Notes: generated by a model not told the origin, from the letters alone. A DNA stretch of 64,000 bases from Eledone cirrhosa (GCA_964016885.1 OZ024759.1:7177704-7241703), one strand, 5' to 3'; shown: positions 42,690 through 55,312, counted from the first letter of the stretch. Numbers and translations are program-made.

Positions 42690-45330
42690 GACGGCTATGA
42701 TGGAATCCATGGAGGCTATGGGTTTGGTACTAGAAATGAGGAAGGCTTCAGAATCCTGGAATTCTGTGACGCTAATAACCTAACTATCTGTAATACAAAC
42801 TTCAAATAACAAGACCATCCCTTGATCACCTATAGATAGATTATATCCTTACCAGTCAGATAGATTATATCCTTACCAGAAGACGTGACAAAGTGTCTGT
42901 TGTAAACACTAAGTCCCTCCCCAGTGAAGAATGCACCTCCCAACATAGCCTCATAGTTAGTGACCTCATAATCAGGACTAGACGTACTCGACGGCAGAGG
43001 TGGACTACTTTGAGGAGAAGAATATGGAAGTTGAAGGACCCCACAGCCAGTAATAAATTTAAAAGCATATGACTTGATGCTTTTGACAGTAAGGAAAACT
43101 GTGATATTGTCGGGGAGAAGTGTGCCTGTAATGATGATGGTGTACTTGCTATTACTGATGCTGATAAGAAGGTAGCTTGGAAGTGTCACTACGAGAGGCT
43201 ACTAAATGAGGAGAATAAATGGGAAAAAGATAGTCTGCCCCAAATCGATCCAATAGAGGGACGAGCAGTGCAAGTTAAAGGTAGTATAATAAGTAAGACA
43301 ATCAAAGATATGAAGACGGGCAAGGCAGCTGGGCCTTCGAAGATAGTTGCTGAGATGTTGAAAGCATCTGGAATGGTGGGACATACTATGGTCACCTGGA
43401 TAGTACAAAAAGTAATACAGAATGGGGTCATACCTGGCGTAGCAGCATCATCATTAACTGCTACAAGGGTAAAGGAGATACTCTAGATAGAGGAAACTAT
43501 GGAGGCATTAAGTTAGTTGACCAGGTCATGAAGGTCACAGAAAGAATTAGAGCACAACTAATCAGAGATCGAATTGATCTAGATGAAATGCAGTTTGGGT
43601 TTGTGTCAGGTAAAATTACCACAGATGCTCTTTTCCTTGTACGACAAAACTACAAGAGAAGTACCTAGCTAAAAGTTAACCCCTCTACTTAGCTTTTGTT
43701 GACTTGGAGAAAGCCTTTGACAGAGTCCCCCGCTCCATTATCTGGTGGGCTCTTAGAAAACTAGGTGTAGATGTATGGCTTGTGAGAGCTATACAAGCTA
43801 TGTATAAAGAAACAGTCAGCAAGGTTAGAATTAACAACGAATATAGTGAAGAATTTAGTGTAAAAGCTGGTCTGTCTTTAGCCCCCTCCTATTTATTATT
43901 TCTTTTCAGGCTATAACAGAGGAGTTCAAGACCGGCTGCCCATAGGAACTTCTATATGCAGATGATCTAACGCTCATAGCTAAATCAATGGCTGTACTAG
44001 AGAAGAAATTCCAAACATGGAAGCATGGTCTAGAATCAAAAGGCCTTAAAGTTAACTTGTCTAAGACTAAAGTTCTAGTATGTAGAAAGGAAAATAGGGC
44101 ACAAGAGTCCTCTGGGAAATGGCCATGCTCAGTGTGTAAGAAAGGAGTAGGTAGAAATTCCATTTTATGTCCCAAGTGCAAACTATGGGTACATAAAAGA
44201 TGTAGTGGGATCACAGGTAAGCTATTTAAGAGCATAGATTTTATATGTAGCCGATGCTCAGGTGCAATAAGTAGCAAGTGCCCACAGGATACTAGCTCCT
44301 TCTATTGCCCAGATGGTTCTATAGAAATAGTGGACACTTTCCGTTATCTGGGGGACAAAATCAGCAGTGGTGGAGGATGTTCTGAAAGTACAGTAGCCAG
44401 AGTCAGAACGGGATGGAAAAAGTTCAGAGAGCTTATACCGCTGTTGGCCACAAAAGGTTTCTCTCTAAAAATGAAAGGCAGATTGTATGATCCCTGTATA
44501 CGAACAGCAATGCTATATGGCAGTGAGACATGGGCATTGTGTGCAGAGGACCTGCACAGACTGGAAAGGAACGAAGCTTGCATGCTCCGCTGGATGTGTA
44601 ATAGTAATATACATGAACGGCAAAGCATAAATGAACTAAGTGAGAAATTAGGAATAAGATGGATCAGCTGCTGTTTACTTGAGAGAAGACTACGTTGGTA
44701 TGGCCACATGATGCGGATGAAGGACGACAGCTGTATAAAAAAGTGCAGGGCGATCAAAATTGATGGAAGCTACGGAGTAGGTAGACCCAGAAAAACCTGG
44801 GATGATCTGATAAATTCCGACCTTACACACTTACACCTCTCTAAGACAATGTCACTGGACCGAGATCTTTGGTGTTACGCAGTAATACAGAAGACCTGCC
44901 TTGTCTATGTACAAAGTGAAACCTACAGTCAGTAGGCACCTCTTAACCAAATATACACCCCAATCCCACTACCCCTACCCTATCCTCCCACTCCCACAAA
45001 CACCACCCTCTCTCTGTAAAGTTGGTACCACAACATCCAGTCCAAATAAATGAGATAATGAGATCGAGATCGTGTAGGTGAAACGACAAACAAACACAGT
45101 CCACGCTGTAATGTGGCCGTCTAGGTAACACGGTAAAAACCTCCCAGTTCACACTGTAAATGTGGTTGGTGTTAGGAAGGGCATCCAGCCGTAGAAAACC
45201 TGCCAGACAGTCCTATATGAGCGAGACACGGTCACCCGACCAACCTTACCTCAAGTGGGACAACTCCCGTCTAACCCATGCTAGCGTGGGAGATAGACGT
45301 TAAACGATGATGATGATATATGTATGGTGG
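42690..45330 (+). mobile_element. Longest LINE copy: endonuclease end, RT, PHD-like finger, 3-prime end
   Basis: In order: endonuclease end (GYDGIHGGYG, EEGFRILEFCDANN), a linker with KTGKAAGPSKIVAEMLKASG (43310), FGFVSGK, AFVDLEKAFDRVP (43697), ELLYADDLTLIAKS (43948), then the frame 43988-44935: KVNLSKTKVLV, a C4HC3 cluster at its residues 47-90, FRYLGDKISSGGG, GSETWALCAEDL and RRLRWYGHMMRMKDD. Frameshifts and stops (42800, 43485, 43660, 43915) disable it. The 3-prime end has GGTTGGTGTTAGGAAGGGCA and (GAT)n near 45310. It is the reference copy for the fragments at 4866, 7000, 15610, 17443, 19837 and 24825. Confidence 0.88.
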
Positions 45331-45384
45331 TTTGGTTCCACTACTCCTGATAAAGTTGTTGGGGCGTAGTATTGACATGTGGCA

Positions 45385-45610
45385 TTTCTTAGGCATTTAA
45401 AGCCTGGCAGAGCCTATCTCTCTCCAGGCCGGAGTACAGCAGATTTCTTCCAGAGAGAGGAAGAATCAACCCAGTACTTGACTGGTACTTTTTTTTATCA
45501 ACCTCAAAAGGATGAAACGCAGATTTGACCTCGGCAAGATTTGAACTCAGAGAGCTGCAATGAATATTATAAAGCATTCTATCCAATGTTCTAACGACTC
45601 TGTCAATGAA
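45385..45610 (-). repeat. tRNA-derived SINE of the third type, antisense, diverged
   Basis: GACTGGTACTTTTTTTTATC, GATTTGACCTCGGCAAGATT and TGAACTCAGAGAGCTGCAAT are diverged complements of the 21598 family. Confidence 0.7.
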
Positions 45611-45756
45611 AATTGTGTACAGTGCTCAGGTGCATTACAACTCATCAAAGGTGCATGTATAGTACATAGAATAATGTACAAATGTCAGGAAAGTGAATAG
45701 TGTATGAGTCATGATATACACACAGACACATGTGTATGGAGGGGGAATATCTGGTG

Positions 45757-45835
45757 TAGTGTTGACGAATTTCGGGAAGCATAGAAGTTTTAAAGGATGC
45801 AGTGTCCCAATAGTTAACAACTGATGCTGGTATGT
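45757..45835 (-). mobile_element. CR1/Jockey-type LINE C-terminal fragment, antisense
   Basis: Its complement reads ACCAGCATCAGTTGTTAACT and CTTTAAAACTTCTATGCTTC, the same sequence that forms the 60-bp array. Confidence 0.7.
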
Positions 45836-45921
45836 ACTTATAGAAGAGGTCCTTTAGTCATCTCTTACAACAGTCATACAGAAATATATGAACTAAACTC
45901 TCTCTCCTCTTTCTTCCACAG

Positions 45922-45982
45922 GCACAACGGACAGTTTGTTACAATAAACAACTTCAGATTAGGCCGGCTTCCAAGTGCCCAG
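45922..45982 (+). CDS. BECN1: Beclin 1 exon: BARA domain, NNFRLGRLP block
   Basis: Acceptor tcttccacag ends at 45921; donor gtaagt at 45983. The first base completes Trp, followed by 20 codons, HNGQFVTINNFRLGRLPSAQ, matching human residues 278-297. The exon ends in phase 0. Near-identity to human in this block makes the call secure. A SINE/LINE 3-prime tail lies about 20 bases after the donor and seeds the 48-bp array downstream. Confidence 0.97.
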
Positions 45983-46002
45983 GTAAGTACAAAATATATT
46001 TA

Positions 46003-46200
46003 TATATCATCATCATCATCATTTAATATCCATTTTTCCACACTGGCATGGGTTAGACGAGTTGTCCTGTTGTGGGCAATGCTAGGTCAGGTGACCATGT
46101 CTTCCTCATACATAACTATTTGGGGTTAGGTTTCTATAGCTGGATGCCCTTCCTAGCACCAACCTCATTTACAATATTGGGTGCTTTTTACCGTGGCGCC
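46003..46200 (-). repeat. SINE/LINE 3-prime region, antisense, source of the 48-bp array
   Basis: (CAT)n, CACTGGCATGGGTTAGACGA, GGATGCCCTTCCTAGCACCA, and then the GGTGCTTTTTACCGTGGCGC block whose continuation is the first array unit. Confidence 0.8.
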
Positions 46201-49200
46201 ACTTTGCAGTGTGGACTGGGTGCTTTTTGTTGTGACACCTACATGACCACTTTACAGTGTGGACTGGGTGCCTTTTGTTGTGACACCTACATGACCACTT
46301 TACAGTGTGGACTGGGTGCCTTTTGTTGTGACACCTACATGACCACTTTACAGTGGGGACTGGGGACTTTTGTTGTGACTCCTACATGACCACTTTACAG
46401 TGTGGACTGGGTGCCTTTTGTTGTGACACCTACATGACCACTTTACAGTGTGGACTGGGTACTTTTTGTTGTGACACCTACATGACCACTTTACAGTGTG
46501 GACTGGGTGGTTTTTGTTGTGACACCTACATGACCACTTTACAGTGTGGACTGGGTGCTTTTTGTTGTGACACCTACATGACCACTTTACAGTGTGGACT
46601 GGGTGCTTTTTGTTGTGACACCTACATGACCACTTTACAGTGTGGACTGGGTGCTTTTTGTTGTGACACCTACATGACCACTTTACAGTGTGGACTGGGT
46701 GCTTTTTGTTGTGACACCTACATGACCACTTTACAGTGTGGACTGGGTGCTTTTTGTTGACACCTACATGACCACTTTACAGTGTGGACTGTGTACTTTT
46801 TGTTGTGACTCCTACATGACCACTTTACAGTGTGGACTGGGTACTTTTTGTTGTGTGACCTACATGACCACTTTACAGTGTGGACTGGGTGCCTTTTGTT
46901 GTGACTCCTACATAACCACTTTACAGTGTGGACTGGGTGCTTTTAGTTGTGACACCTACATGACCACTTTACAGTGTGTACTGGGTACTTTTTGTCATGA
47001 GACCTACACGACCCCTTTACAGTGAGGACTGGGTACTTTTTGACGTGAAACCTACATGACCACTTTACAGTGTGGACTGGGTGCTTTTTGTTGTGACACC
47101 TACATGACCACTTTACAGTGTGGACTGGGTGCCTTTTGTTGTGACTCCTACATGACCACTTTACAGTGTGGACTGGGTACTTTTTGTTGTGACACCTACA
47201 TGACCACTTTACAGTGTGTACTGGGTACTTTTTGTTGTGACACCTACATGACCACGTTACAGTGTGGACTGGGTACTTTTTGTTGTGACACCTACATGAC
47301 CACTTTACAGTGTGGACTGGGTACTTTTTGTTGTGACACCTACATGACCACTTTACAGTGTGGACTGGGTGCCTTTTGTTGTGACACCTACATGACCACT
47401 TTACAGTGTGGACTGGGTACTTTTTGTTGTGACACCTACATGACCACTTTACAGTGTGGACTGGGTGCTTTTTGTTGTGACACCTACATGACCACTTTAC
47501 AGTGTGGACTAGCTGCTTTTTGTTGACACCTACATGACCACCTTACAGTGTGGACTGGGTACTTTTTGTTGTGACACCTACATGACCACTTTACAGTGTG
47601 GACTGGGTGCTTTTTGTTGTGACACCTACATGAACACTTTACAGTGTGGACTGGGTGGTTTTTCTTGTGACACCTACATGACCACTTTACAGTGGGTACT
47701 GGGTGCTTTTTGTTGTGACACCTACATGAACACTTTACAGTGTGGACTGGGTGCTTTTTGTTGTGACACCTACATGACCACCTTACAGTGTGGACTGGGT
47801 ACTTTTTGTTGTGACACCTACATGACCACTTTACAATGTGGACTGGGTGCTTTTTGTTGTGACACCTACATGAACACTTTACAGTGTGGACTGGGTGCTT
47901 TTTGTTGTGACACCTACATGACCACTTTACAGTGTGGACTGTACTTTTTGTTGTGACACCTACATGACCACTTTACAGTGTGGACTGGGTACTTTTTGTT
48001 GTGACTCCTACATGACCACTTTACAGTGTGGACTGGGTACTTTTTGTTGTGACACCTACATGACCACTTTACAGTGTGGACTGGGTGCCTTTTGTTGTGA
48101 CTCCTACATAACCACTTTACAGTGTGTACTGGGTACTTTTTGTTGTGATTCCTACATGACCACTTTACAGTGGGGACTGGGTACTTTTTGTTGTGACTCC
48201 TACATGACCACTTTACAGTGTGGACTGGGGACTTTTTGTTGTGATTCCTACATGACCACTTTACAGTGGAGACTGGGAACTTTTTGTTGTGACTCCTACA
48301 TGACCACTTTACAGTGTGGACTTTGTACTTTTTGTTGTGACACCTACATGACCACTTTACAGTGTGGACTGGGTACTTTTTGTTGTGACACCTACATGAC
48401 CACTTTACAGTGTGGACTGGGCGATTTTTGTCATGACACCTACATGACCACTTTACAGTGTGGACTGGGTGCCTTTTGTTGTGACTCCTACATGACCACT
48501 TAACAGTGTGGACTGGGTACTTTTTGTTGTGACACCTACATGACCACTTTACAGTGTGTACTGGGTACTTTTTGTTGTGACACCTACATGACCACTTTAC
48601 AGTGTGGACTGGGTACTTTTTGTTGTGACACCTACACAACCACTTTACAGTGTGGACTGGGTACTTTTTGTTGTTACACATACATGACCACTTTACAGTG
48701 TGGACTGGGTACTTTTTGTTGACACCTACATGACCACTTTACAGTGTGGACTGTGTGCCTTTTGTTGTGACACCTACATGACCACTTTACAGTGTGGACT
48801 GGGTGCCTTTTGTTGTGACTCCGACATGACCACTTTACAGTGTGGACTGGGTGCTTTTTGTTGTGAGACCTACATGACCACATTACAGTGTGGATTGGGT
48901 GCCTTTTGTTGTGACACCTACTAGACCACTTTACAGTGTGGACTGGGTGCTTTTTGTCGTGACACCTACATGACCACTTTACAATAAGTACTGGGTGGTT
49001 TTTGTTGTGACACCTACATGATCACTTTACAGTGTGGACTGGGTACTTTTTGTTGTGACACCTACATGACCACTTTACAGTGTGGACTGGGTGCTTCTTA
49101 TTGTGACACCTACATGACCACTTTACGGTGTGTACTGGGTACTTTTTGTTGTGACACCTACATGACCACTTTACAGTGTGGACTGGGTACTTTTTGTTGT

Positions 49201-50030
49201 GTGACCTACATGACCACTTTACAGTGTGGACTGGGTGCTTCTTATTGTGACACCTACATGACCACTTTACGGTGTGTACTGGGTGCTTTTTGTTGTGTCA
49301 CCTACATGACCACTTGACAGTGTGGACTGGGTACTTTTTGTTGTGTGACCTACATGACCACTTTACATTGTGGACTGGGTACTTTTTGTTGTGACACCTA
49401 CATGACCACTTTACAGTGTAGACTGGGTACTTTTTGTTGTGACACCTACATGACCACTTTACAGTGTGGACTGGGTGCTTTTTGTTGTGAGACCTACATG
49501 ACCACTTTACAGTGTGGACTGGGTGCTTTTTGTTGTGAGACCTACATGACCACTCTACAGTGTGGACTGGGTGCCTTTTGTCATGACACCTACATGACCA
49601 CTTTACAGTGTGGACTGGGTGCTTTTTGTCGTGACACCTACATGACCACTTTACAATAAGTACTGGGTGGTTTTTGTTGTGACACCTACATGATCACTTT
49701 ACAGTGTGGACTGGGTACTTTTTGTTGTGATTGCTACATGACCACTTTACAGTGTGGACTGGGTACTTTTTATTGTGTCACCTACATGACCACTTTACAG
49801 TGTGGACTGGGTACTTTAGGTTGTGACACCTACATGACCACTTTACAGTGTGGACTGGGTACTTTTTGTTGTGACTCCTACATGACCACTTTACAGTGTG
49901 GGCTGGGTACTTTTTGTTGTGACTCCTACATGACCACTTTACAGTGTGGACTGTGTGCCTTTTGTTGTGACACCTACATGACCACTTTACAGTGTGGACT
50001 GGGTACTTTTTGTTGTGTGACCTACCATTA
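46195..50030 (+). repeat. 48-bp minisatellite, ~80 units, SINE-derived
   Basis: Unit TGTGGACTGGGTGCTTTTTG, then TTGTGACACCTACATGACC, then ACTTTACAG. 48 bp is 16 codons, so open frames run through it on both strands. Variants (GTGCC, GTACT; GACACC, GACTCC) form blocks. A stretch with TTACAATAAGTACTGGGTGG occurs at about 48980 and 49652, near 672 bp (14 units) apart, showing block duplication. Confidence 0.97.
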
Positions 50031-50104
50031 TATAACTATCTTATCTTCCACTTACTATATATATATCAATGTATGCTCTCCCCCCCAACTCCCTCTCTCT
50101 CACC

Positions 50105-50235
50105 CCATCATCATCATTTCCGTTTAGCGTCAATTCTTCCATGCTAGCATGGGTTAGATGGGTCGTCCATGCTGGGAGCCAAATCTAGCTATTGCATACT
50201 TTGCTCTGGCAAGGACTGTTTGGCCAGGTATTTTA
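50105..50235 (-). repeat. SINE/LINE 3-prime region, antisense
   Basis: CATCATCATCATTTCCGTTT, CTAGCATGGGTTAGATGGGT, then TTTACAGCTGGATGCCCCCT, at which point the 61-bp array starts. Confidence 0.75.
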
Positions 50236-53200
50236 CAGCTGGATGCCCCCTAAAACCAACTACACTCTGCTACTTTACCAATGTCTCTGCCCAACTCTCT
50301 CTAGGATGCCCCCCTAACACCAACTACACTCTGCTACTTTACCAATGTCTCTGCCCAACTCTCTAGGATGCCCCCTAATACCAACTACACTCTGCTACTT
50401 TACCAATGTCTCTGCCCAACTCTCTAGGATGCCCCCCTAATACCAACTACACTCTGATACTTTACCAATGTCTCTACCCAACTCTCTAAGGTGCCCCCCT
50501 AACACCAACTACACTCTGCTACTTTACCAATGTCTCTGCCCAACTCTCTCTAGGGTGCCCCACTCTCTCTAGGATGCCCCCCTAATACCAACTACACTCT
50601 GATACTTTACCAATGTCTCTACCCAACTCTCTAGGGTGTCCCCCTAATACCAACTACACTCTGAGACTTTACCAATGTCTCTACCCAACTCTCTAGGATG
50701 CCCCCCTAACACCAACTACACTCTGCTACTTTACCAATGTCTCTACCCAACTCTCTCTAGGAAGCCCCCCTAACACCAACTACACTCTGCTACTTTACCA
50801 ATGTCTCTACCCAACTCTCTCTAGGATGCCCCCCCCCCCTAACACCAACTACACTCTGATACTTTACCAATGTCTCTACCCAACTCTCTAGGGTGCCCCC
50901 CTAACACCAACTACACTCTGCTACTTTACCAATGTCTCTACCCAACTCTCTAAGGTGCCCCCCTAACACCAACTACACTCTGCTACTTTACCAATGTCTC
51001 TGCCCAACTCTCTAGGATGCCCCCCCCCCCCCCTAACACCAACTACACTCTGCTACTTTACCAATGTCTCTACCCAACTCTCTAGGGTGCCCCCCTAACA
51101 CCAACTACACTCTGCTACTTTACCAATGTCTCTACCCAACTCTCTAGGATGCCCCCCTAACACCAACTACACTCTGCTACTTTACCAATGTCTCTGCCCA
51201 ACTCTCTAGGATGCCCCCCTAAAACCAACTACACTGTGCTATTTTACCAATGTCTCTACCCAACTCTCTAGGATGCCCCCCTAACACCAACTACACTGTG
51301 CTACTTTACCAATGTCTCTACCCAACTCTCTAGGATGCCCCCCTAACACCAACTACACTCTGCTACTTTACCAATGTCTCCACCCAACTCTCTCTAGGAT
51401 GCCCCCCTAACACCAACTACACTCTGCTACTTTACCCATGTCTCTACCCAACTCTCTAGGATGCCCCCCTAACACCAACTACACTCTGCTACTTTACCAA
51501 TGTCTCTACCCAACTCTCTAGGATGCCCCCCCTAACACCAACTACACTGCTACTTTACCAATGTCTCCACCCAACTCTCTCTAGGATGCCCCCCCTAACA
51601 CCAACTACACTGCTACTTTACCAATGTCTCCACCCAACTCTCTCTAGGGTGCCCCCCTAACACCAACTACACTGTGCTACTTTACCAATGTCTCTGCCCA
51701 ACTCTCTAGGGTGTCCCCCTAACACCAACTACACTGTGCTACTTTACCAATGTCTCTGCCCAACTCTCTAGGGTGCCCCCCTAACACCAACTACACTGCT
51801 ACTTTACCAATGTCTCTACCCAACTCTCTAGGGTGCCCCCCTAACACCAACTACACTGTGCTACTTTACCAATGTCTCTACCCAACTCTCTAGGATGCCC
51901 CCCCCCTAACACCAACTACACTGTGACACTTTACCAATGTCTCTACCCAACTCTCTCTAGGATGCCCCCCCTAACACCAACTACACTGTGCTACTTTACC
52001 AATGTCTCTACCCAACTCTCTAGGAAGCCCCCCTAACACCAACTACACTGCTACTTTACCAATGTCTCTACCCAACTCTCTCTAGGATGCCCCCCCTAAC
52101 ACCAACTACACTCCTACTTTACCAATGTCTCTACCCAACTCTCTAGGGTGCCCCCCTAACACCAACTACACTCCTACTTTACCAATGTCTCTACCCAACT
52201 CTCTAGGGTGCCCCCCTAACACCAACTACACTGCTACTTTACCAATGTCTCTACCCAACTCTCTAGGATGCCCCCCCTAACACCAACTACACTGCTACTT
52301 TACCAATGTCTCTACCCAACTCTCTAGGGTGCCCCCCTAACACCAACTACACTCTGCTACTTTACCAATGTCTCTACCCAACTCTCTAGGGTGCCCCCCT
52401 AACACCAACTACACTCTGCTACTTTACCAATGTCTCTACCCAACTCTCTAGGGTGCCCCCCTAACACCAACTACACTCTGCTACTTTACCAATGTCTCTA
52501 CCCAACTCTCTAGGGTGCCCCCCTAACACCAACTACACTCTGCTACTTTACCAATGTCTCTACCCAACTCTCTAGGGTGCCCCCCTAACACCAACTACAC
52601 TCTGCTACTTTACCCATGTCTCTACCCAACTCTCTAGGGTGCCCCCCTAACACCAACTACACTGTGCTACTTTACCCATGTCTCTACCCAACTCTCTAGG
52701 GTGCCCCCCTAACACCAACTACACTCTGCTACTTTACCCATGTCTCTACCCAACTCTCTAGGGTGCCCCCCTAACACCAACTACACTGTGCTACTTTACC
52801 CATGTCTCTACCCAACTCTCTAGGGTGCCCCCCTAACACCAACTACACTCTGCTACTTTACCAATGTCTCTACCCAACTCTCTAGGGTGCCCCCCTAACA
52901 CCAACTACACTCTGCTACTTTACCAATGTCTCTACCCAACTCTCTAGGGTGCCCCCCTAACACCAACTACACTCTGCTACTTTACCAATGTCTCTACCCA
53001 ACTCTCTAGGATGCCCCCCTAACACCAACTACACTCTGCTACTTTACCAATGTCTCTACCCAACTCTCTAGGGTGCCCCCCTAACACCAACTACACTCTG
53101 CTACTTTACCAATGTCTCTACCCAACTCTCTAGGGTGCCCCCCTAACACCAACTACACTCTGCTACTTTACCAATGTCTCTACCCAACTCTCTAGGGTGC

Positions 53201-53565
53201 CCCCCTAACACCAACTACACTCTGCTACTTTACCAATGTCTCTACCCAACTCTCTAGGGTGCCCCCCTAACACCAACTACACTCTGCTACTTTACCAATG
53301 TCTCTACCCAACTCTCTAGGGTGCCCCCCTAACACCAACTACACTCTGCTACTTTACCCATGTCTCTACCCAACTCTCTAGGGTGCCCCCCTAACACCAA
53401 CTACACTCTGCTACTTTACCCATGTCTCTACCCAACTCTCTAGGGTGCCCCCCTAACACCAACTACACTCTGCTACTTTACCAATGTCTCTACCCAACTC
53501 TCTAGGGTGCCCCCCTAACACCAACTACACTCTGCTACTTTACCCATGTCTCTACCCAACTCTAG
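50236..53565 (+). repeat. ~61-bp minisatellite joining a SINE piece and the exon's acceptor tract
   Basis: Unit GGTGCCCCCCTAACACCAAC, then TACACTCTGCTACTTTACC, then AATGTCTCTACCCAACTCTC and TA; about 54 units. The first third matches SINE GGATGCCCTTCCTAACACCA; the last third matches the real intron end (TACCCATGTCTCTACCCAAC then TCTAG) before the exon at 53566. Variants: GGATGC/GGTGC, CTCTGC/CTGTGC, AATG/CATG. Later units (52300 on) are the most uniform. Confidence 0.95.
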
Positions 53566-53654
53566 GTTGACTGGAATGAAATCAATGCAGCCTGGGGCCA
53601 GACAGTTCTCCTACTTCATGCTTTGGCTAAAAAAATGAATCTTAAATTTACGAA
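53566..53654 (+). CDS. BECN1: Beclin 1 exon: BARA domain, INAAWGQ block
   Basis: Acceptor aactctag ends at 53565, directly at the end of the 61-bp array; donor gtaagt at 53655. It encodes [20 protein letters not shown] and AKKMNLKFT plus two bases of Lys, matching human residues 298-326. Conservation is very high. The last array unit differs from the real splice site only by loss of one CT in CTCTCTAG, so true and decoy acceptors look almost the same. Confidence 0.97.
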
Positions 53655-53710
53655 GTAAGTCAAACTTTATATTTCATACATTTTGGGGGGTTTTGTTTTA
53701 TTGTTTCTAA

Positions 53711-54500
53711 TCTGGTCCAGTCCGGTGCGATCTGGTCTGGTCCGGTGCGATCTGGTCATGTCTGGTGCGATCTGGTCCAGTCCAGTGCGATCTGGTCTAG
53801 TCTGGTGCGATCTGGTCCAGTCCGCTCCAATGCGATCTGGTCATGTCTGGTGCGATCTGGTCCAGTCCAGTGCGATCTGGTCTAGTCTGGTGCGATCTGG
53901 TCCAGTCCGCTCCAATGCGATCTGGTCATGTCTGGTGCGATCTGGTCCAGTCCGGTGCGATCTGGTCCAGTCCGGTGCGATCTGGTCTGGTCCAATGCGA
54001 TCTGGTCCTGTCTGCTGCGATCTGGTCCAGTCCAGTGCGATCTGGTCCAGTCCGATGCGAACTGGTCCAGTCTGGTGCTCTCTGGTCCGGTCCAATTCGA
54101 TCTGGTCCTGTCTGGTGTGATCTGATCCAGTCCGGTGCGATCTGGTCCAGTCCGATGCGAACTGGTCCGGTCTGGTGCGTTCTGGTCCAATCCAGTGCAA
54201 TCTGGTCCAGTCCGGTGCAATCTGGTCCAGTCCGGTGCAATCTGGTCCAGTCCGGTGCAATCTGGTCCAGTCCGGTACAATCTGGTCCAGTCCGGTACAA
54301 TCTGGTCCAGTCCGGTGCAATCTGGTCCAGTCCGGTACAATCTGGTCCAGTCCGGTGCAATCTGGTCCAGTCCGGTACAATCTGGTCCAGTCCGGTGCAA
54401 TCTGGTCCAGTCCGGTGCAATCTGGTCCAGTCCGGTGCAATCTGGTCCAGTCCGGTGCAATCTGGTCCAGTCCTGTGCAATCTGGTCCAGTCTGAAGCAA
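53711..54500 (+). repeat. 20-bp minisatellite
   Basis: Unit TCTGGTCCAGTCCGGTGCGA, about 39 copies. Units ending GCGA dominate before about 54180; units ending GCAA or ACAA after it. The frames through it (SGAIWSSPVR-like) are artefacts of composition. Confidence 0.95.
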
Positions 54501-54626
54501 ACTGACCGTTCGACCCAAGACTTCCTCCTGAACAAGACACCAGTCCATAGCAGGGTAAAAGAGCTTATCCCAGTGTAAATGGTGTCAACCATTCAACCAT
54601 ACGCTGTACATATACACCCTCTGTAA

Positions 54627-54770
<144 letters not shown>

Positions 54771-54803
54771 TAAGTTAGTTTGGAGTGTGGTGTGTATAGT
54801 GTT

Positions 54804-54809
<6 letters not shown>

Positions 54810-54844
<35 letters not shown>

Positions 54845-54881
54845 TCATCGTCGTCGTTTCCTGTCCACATTTCCCTGCTTG

Positions 54882-54975
<94 letters not shown>
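54810..54975. repeat. (TA)n and (GA)n microsatellites
   Basis: Two TA tracts around a 45-bp SINE-tail-like piece (TTTCCTGTCCACATTTCCCT), then a 60-bp GA tract leading into the next SINE. Confidence 0.95.
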
Positions 54976-55312
54976 CCACTTGGCTTAGTGGTTAGAGCAT
55001 TGGCCTTGCAATCGAAAGGTTGTGAGTTCAATTCTCAGACCAGGTGATGTGTTGTTTCCTTGAGCAAGACACTTTATTTCACATTGCTCCAGTTTACTCA
55101 GCTGTAGAAATGAGATAGGACTGGGGTCCCTATCATTCCACTGCAAAGTGGTCGTGGAGGTGCCACGGCAAAAAAGCACCCAGCACTCACTGTAAATGAG
55201 GTTGGTGTTAGGGAGGGCATCCAGCTGTAGAAATCAAGCCAGAATCAGTTCCCGTCCCACCCTTGCAAGCAGGGAAAAGTGGACGTAAAATGAAATGATG
55301 ATGATGATGATG
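54976..55312 (+). repeat. Near-full-length tRNA-derived SINE
   Basis: CACTTGGCTTAGTGGTTAGA, B-box-like GGTTGTGAGTTCAATTC, body, tail GGACGTAAAATGAAATGATG. The first bases (GGAGGCA) are replaced by GA-tract sequence. Confidence 0.88.

Noticed and set aside
46072..50127. Cys-rich repeated frames (CGLGAFCCDTYMTTLQ type) that look like a secreted Cys-repeat protein
   Set aside because: The 48-bp unit is a SINE tail in tandem; frames break at each indel (46760, 47526, 48503) with no selection to keep them open.
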